Assembly: GCA_002336105.1 (NCBI GenBank)
Contig: DDEQ01000043.1
Coordinates: 43,540-76,521 of the forward strand
Direction of reading: 5' to 3'
Source of the DNA: Chthonomonas sp. UBA1950
GTDB taxonomy: Bacteria; Armatimonadota; Fimbriimonadia; Fimbriimonadales; Fimbriimonadaceae
DNA length: 32,982 nucleotides
Shown here: positions 32,244 to 32,982 of the stretch, one piece after another
Numbering within the stretch: the first letter of the stretch is position 1
Layout of the letters: the number at the start of each line of letters is the position of its first letter
The notes under the pieces: model-generated
Database searches by the model: none
The model's input: only the letters and a program-made list of their open reading frames with translations
Told to the model about the DNA's origin: nothing
Program-made: the position numbers and the translations under genes

Positions 32244-32492
32244 ATGCCCTTTCGCACATGTATCGGCTGTCGGCAACGGGAGGAACAGAGTGAGCTACTC
32301 CGCATTGCACCGGGTGTCGACGGTCACATCGGGCCATGGAGTGGTAACGGACGCAGTGCCTATGTCCATCCTTTGGGCGAATGCATCCAAAAGGCTCTGG
32401 AGAAAGACCGGCTGGATCGGACCCTAAGGACGAGGGTTTCGCAACAGGAGAAGGAGTCTCTTAGACAAGAATTATTATGCCGACTGAGGTAA
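32244..32492 (+). CDS. ylxR: YlxR family RNA-binding protein (DUF448)
   Basis: An 82-aa basic protein with the family signature RTCIGCRQ at residues 4-11, GNGRSAYVHP and a C-terminal basic helix. YlxR is usually encoded between nusA and infB and is thought to bind RNA and affect transcription or RNase P. Here nusA is not immediately upstream; tRNA-Ser lies 219 nt before. No good Shine-Dalgarno precedes 32244; the GAGGT at 32220-32224 fits an out-of-frame ATG (32233) better. The gene overlaps infB by 16 nt if infB starts at 32477. Confidence 0.92.
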   Translation: MPFRTCIGCRQREEQSELLRIAPGVDGHIGPWSGNGRSAYVHPLGECIQKALEKDRLDRTLRTRVSQQEKESLRQELLCRLR

Positions 32493-32982
32493 AGAAAAGC
32501 AGTATGACCCTGAATATCGCTGAGTTGGCGAAAGAGTACGGACTTGTGCCAGGACAGATTTATAGCGCCCTGGACGATATTGGCGTCGAACATGACGGCT
32601 CCACAATGGAAGCTGACAACGACGCTCTGGAACTCCTTCGCGAAGGTCTCGCAGAAATAAAGTCAGCCGGGACCAAAGAGATTGCCTTAAAGCCCCACGT
32701 CACCCCTCGCGATTTGGCGGCAGCGCTCGGAAAACCACAGCAAGAAATTCAGAAAACTCTGGTGCAGAAGTGCAAAGTCATGGCGACCTTGACGACTGTC
32801 CTAAAGGATGCGGATGTCAAAACCATTTGTGACTTTTATGGCTATGCGGTCAAGACAGCCGAAGCTCCGAAGCCCAAAGCCAAGGCAGAATCCGCCGCTG
32901 CGGCTCCGAAGAACGGAGCAAAGCTTCGCCCTCCCGTCGTGACCATCATGGGCCACGTCGACCACGGCAAGACCTCGCTGCT
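32477..32982 (+). CDS. infB: Translation initiation factor IF-2 (N-terminal part, runs off the window)
   Basis: IF-2 is the GTPase that brings initiator fMet-tRNA to the 30S subunit. The visible 168 residues show an IF-2 N-terminal fold (LNIAELAKEYGLVPGQIYSA), a second helical repeat (VTPRDLAAALGKPQQEI), an Ala/Lys/Pro linker (EAPKPKAKAESAAAAPK), and the start of the GTPase domain RPPVVTIMGHVDHGKTSLL with the P-loop GHVDHGKT. Start may be ATG 32477, or ATG 32504 (MTLNIAEL), which has GAGGT 13 nt upstream and fits the family better. The linker is short for an IF-2. Confidence 0.96.
   Translation, partial: MPTEVKKSSMTLNIAELAKEYGLVPGQIYSALDDIGVEHDGSTMEADNDALELLREGLAEIKSAGTKEIALKPHVTPRDLAAALGKPQQEIQKTLVQKCKVMATLTTVLKDADVKTICDFYGYAVKTAEAPKPKAKAESAAAAPKNGAKLRPPVVTIMGHVDHGKTSL

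Noticed and set aside
32176..32427. Alternative frame overlapping ylxR with ATG 32233 behind GAGGT
   Set aside because: Its product has no recognisable family, whereas the overlapping frame encodes YlxR with the RTCIGCRQ signature.
1..32982. CRISPR arrays, insertion sequences, prophage or integrase genes
   Set aside because: No regularly spaced repeats, transposase motifs, terminal repeats or integrase motifs were seen. The tRNA genes show no adjoining direct repeat or integrase.

Overview
The window is about 33 kb of bacterial chromosome, mostly conserved housekeeping operons with a few accessory genes between them. I infer a diderm, non-proteobacterial organism, possibly Armatimonadota (Fimbriimonadia-like). 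The reasons are balanced base composition, Hfq, a c-di-AMP (ydaO-type) riboswitch, a sugar-binding protein fused to its ABC permease, and what looks like the last strands of an outer-membrane barrel at the left edge. This placement is inference and was not tested against a database.

Left part (1-10.3 kb): the tail of a possible outer-membrane protein, then rplI (ribosomal protein L9) with a strong terminator. On the minus strand follow two giant, translationally coupled genes (1644 aa with a probable Tat signal, then 1441 aa). They have no assignable function but carry family-like sequence blocks. This pair is one of the two best candidates for something undescribed.

Middle part (10.3-15.7 kb): a BT1-like MFS transporter and aroC (minus strand), divergent from a plus-strand operon of apt, a small secreted OB-fold-like gene, miaA, hfq and dapF. 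From 15.9 to 20.1 kb there is a sugar ABC transporter of two coupled genes: a lipoprotein substrate-binding domain fused to a MalF-type permease, and a MalG-type permease with extra N-terminal membrane segments and a soluble insertion. No ATPase gene is present. Next is a secreted protein with PPC-like repeats (20.2-21.9 kb).

The 21.9-22.6 kb region holds the second best candidate. A well-conserved c-di-AMP riboswitch lies upstream of a 94-aa basic helical protein of unknown function, and a hairpin overlaps that gene's Shine-Dalgarno sequence.

Right part (22.6-33 kb): the minus-strand obg-nadD-rsfS cluster, scpA-scpB-GNAT, tRNA-Cys(GCA), a Gfo/Idh/MocA oxidoreductase and an Eis-like acetyltransferase. 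On the plus strand are a sugar phosphate isomerase-like TIM-barrel gene, a LamG/metallophosphoesterase gene interrupted by one in-frame TGA, tRNA-Ser(GGA), ylxR and the start of infB, which runs off the window.
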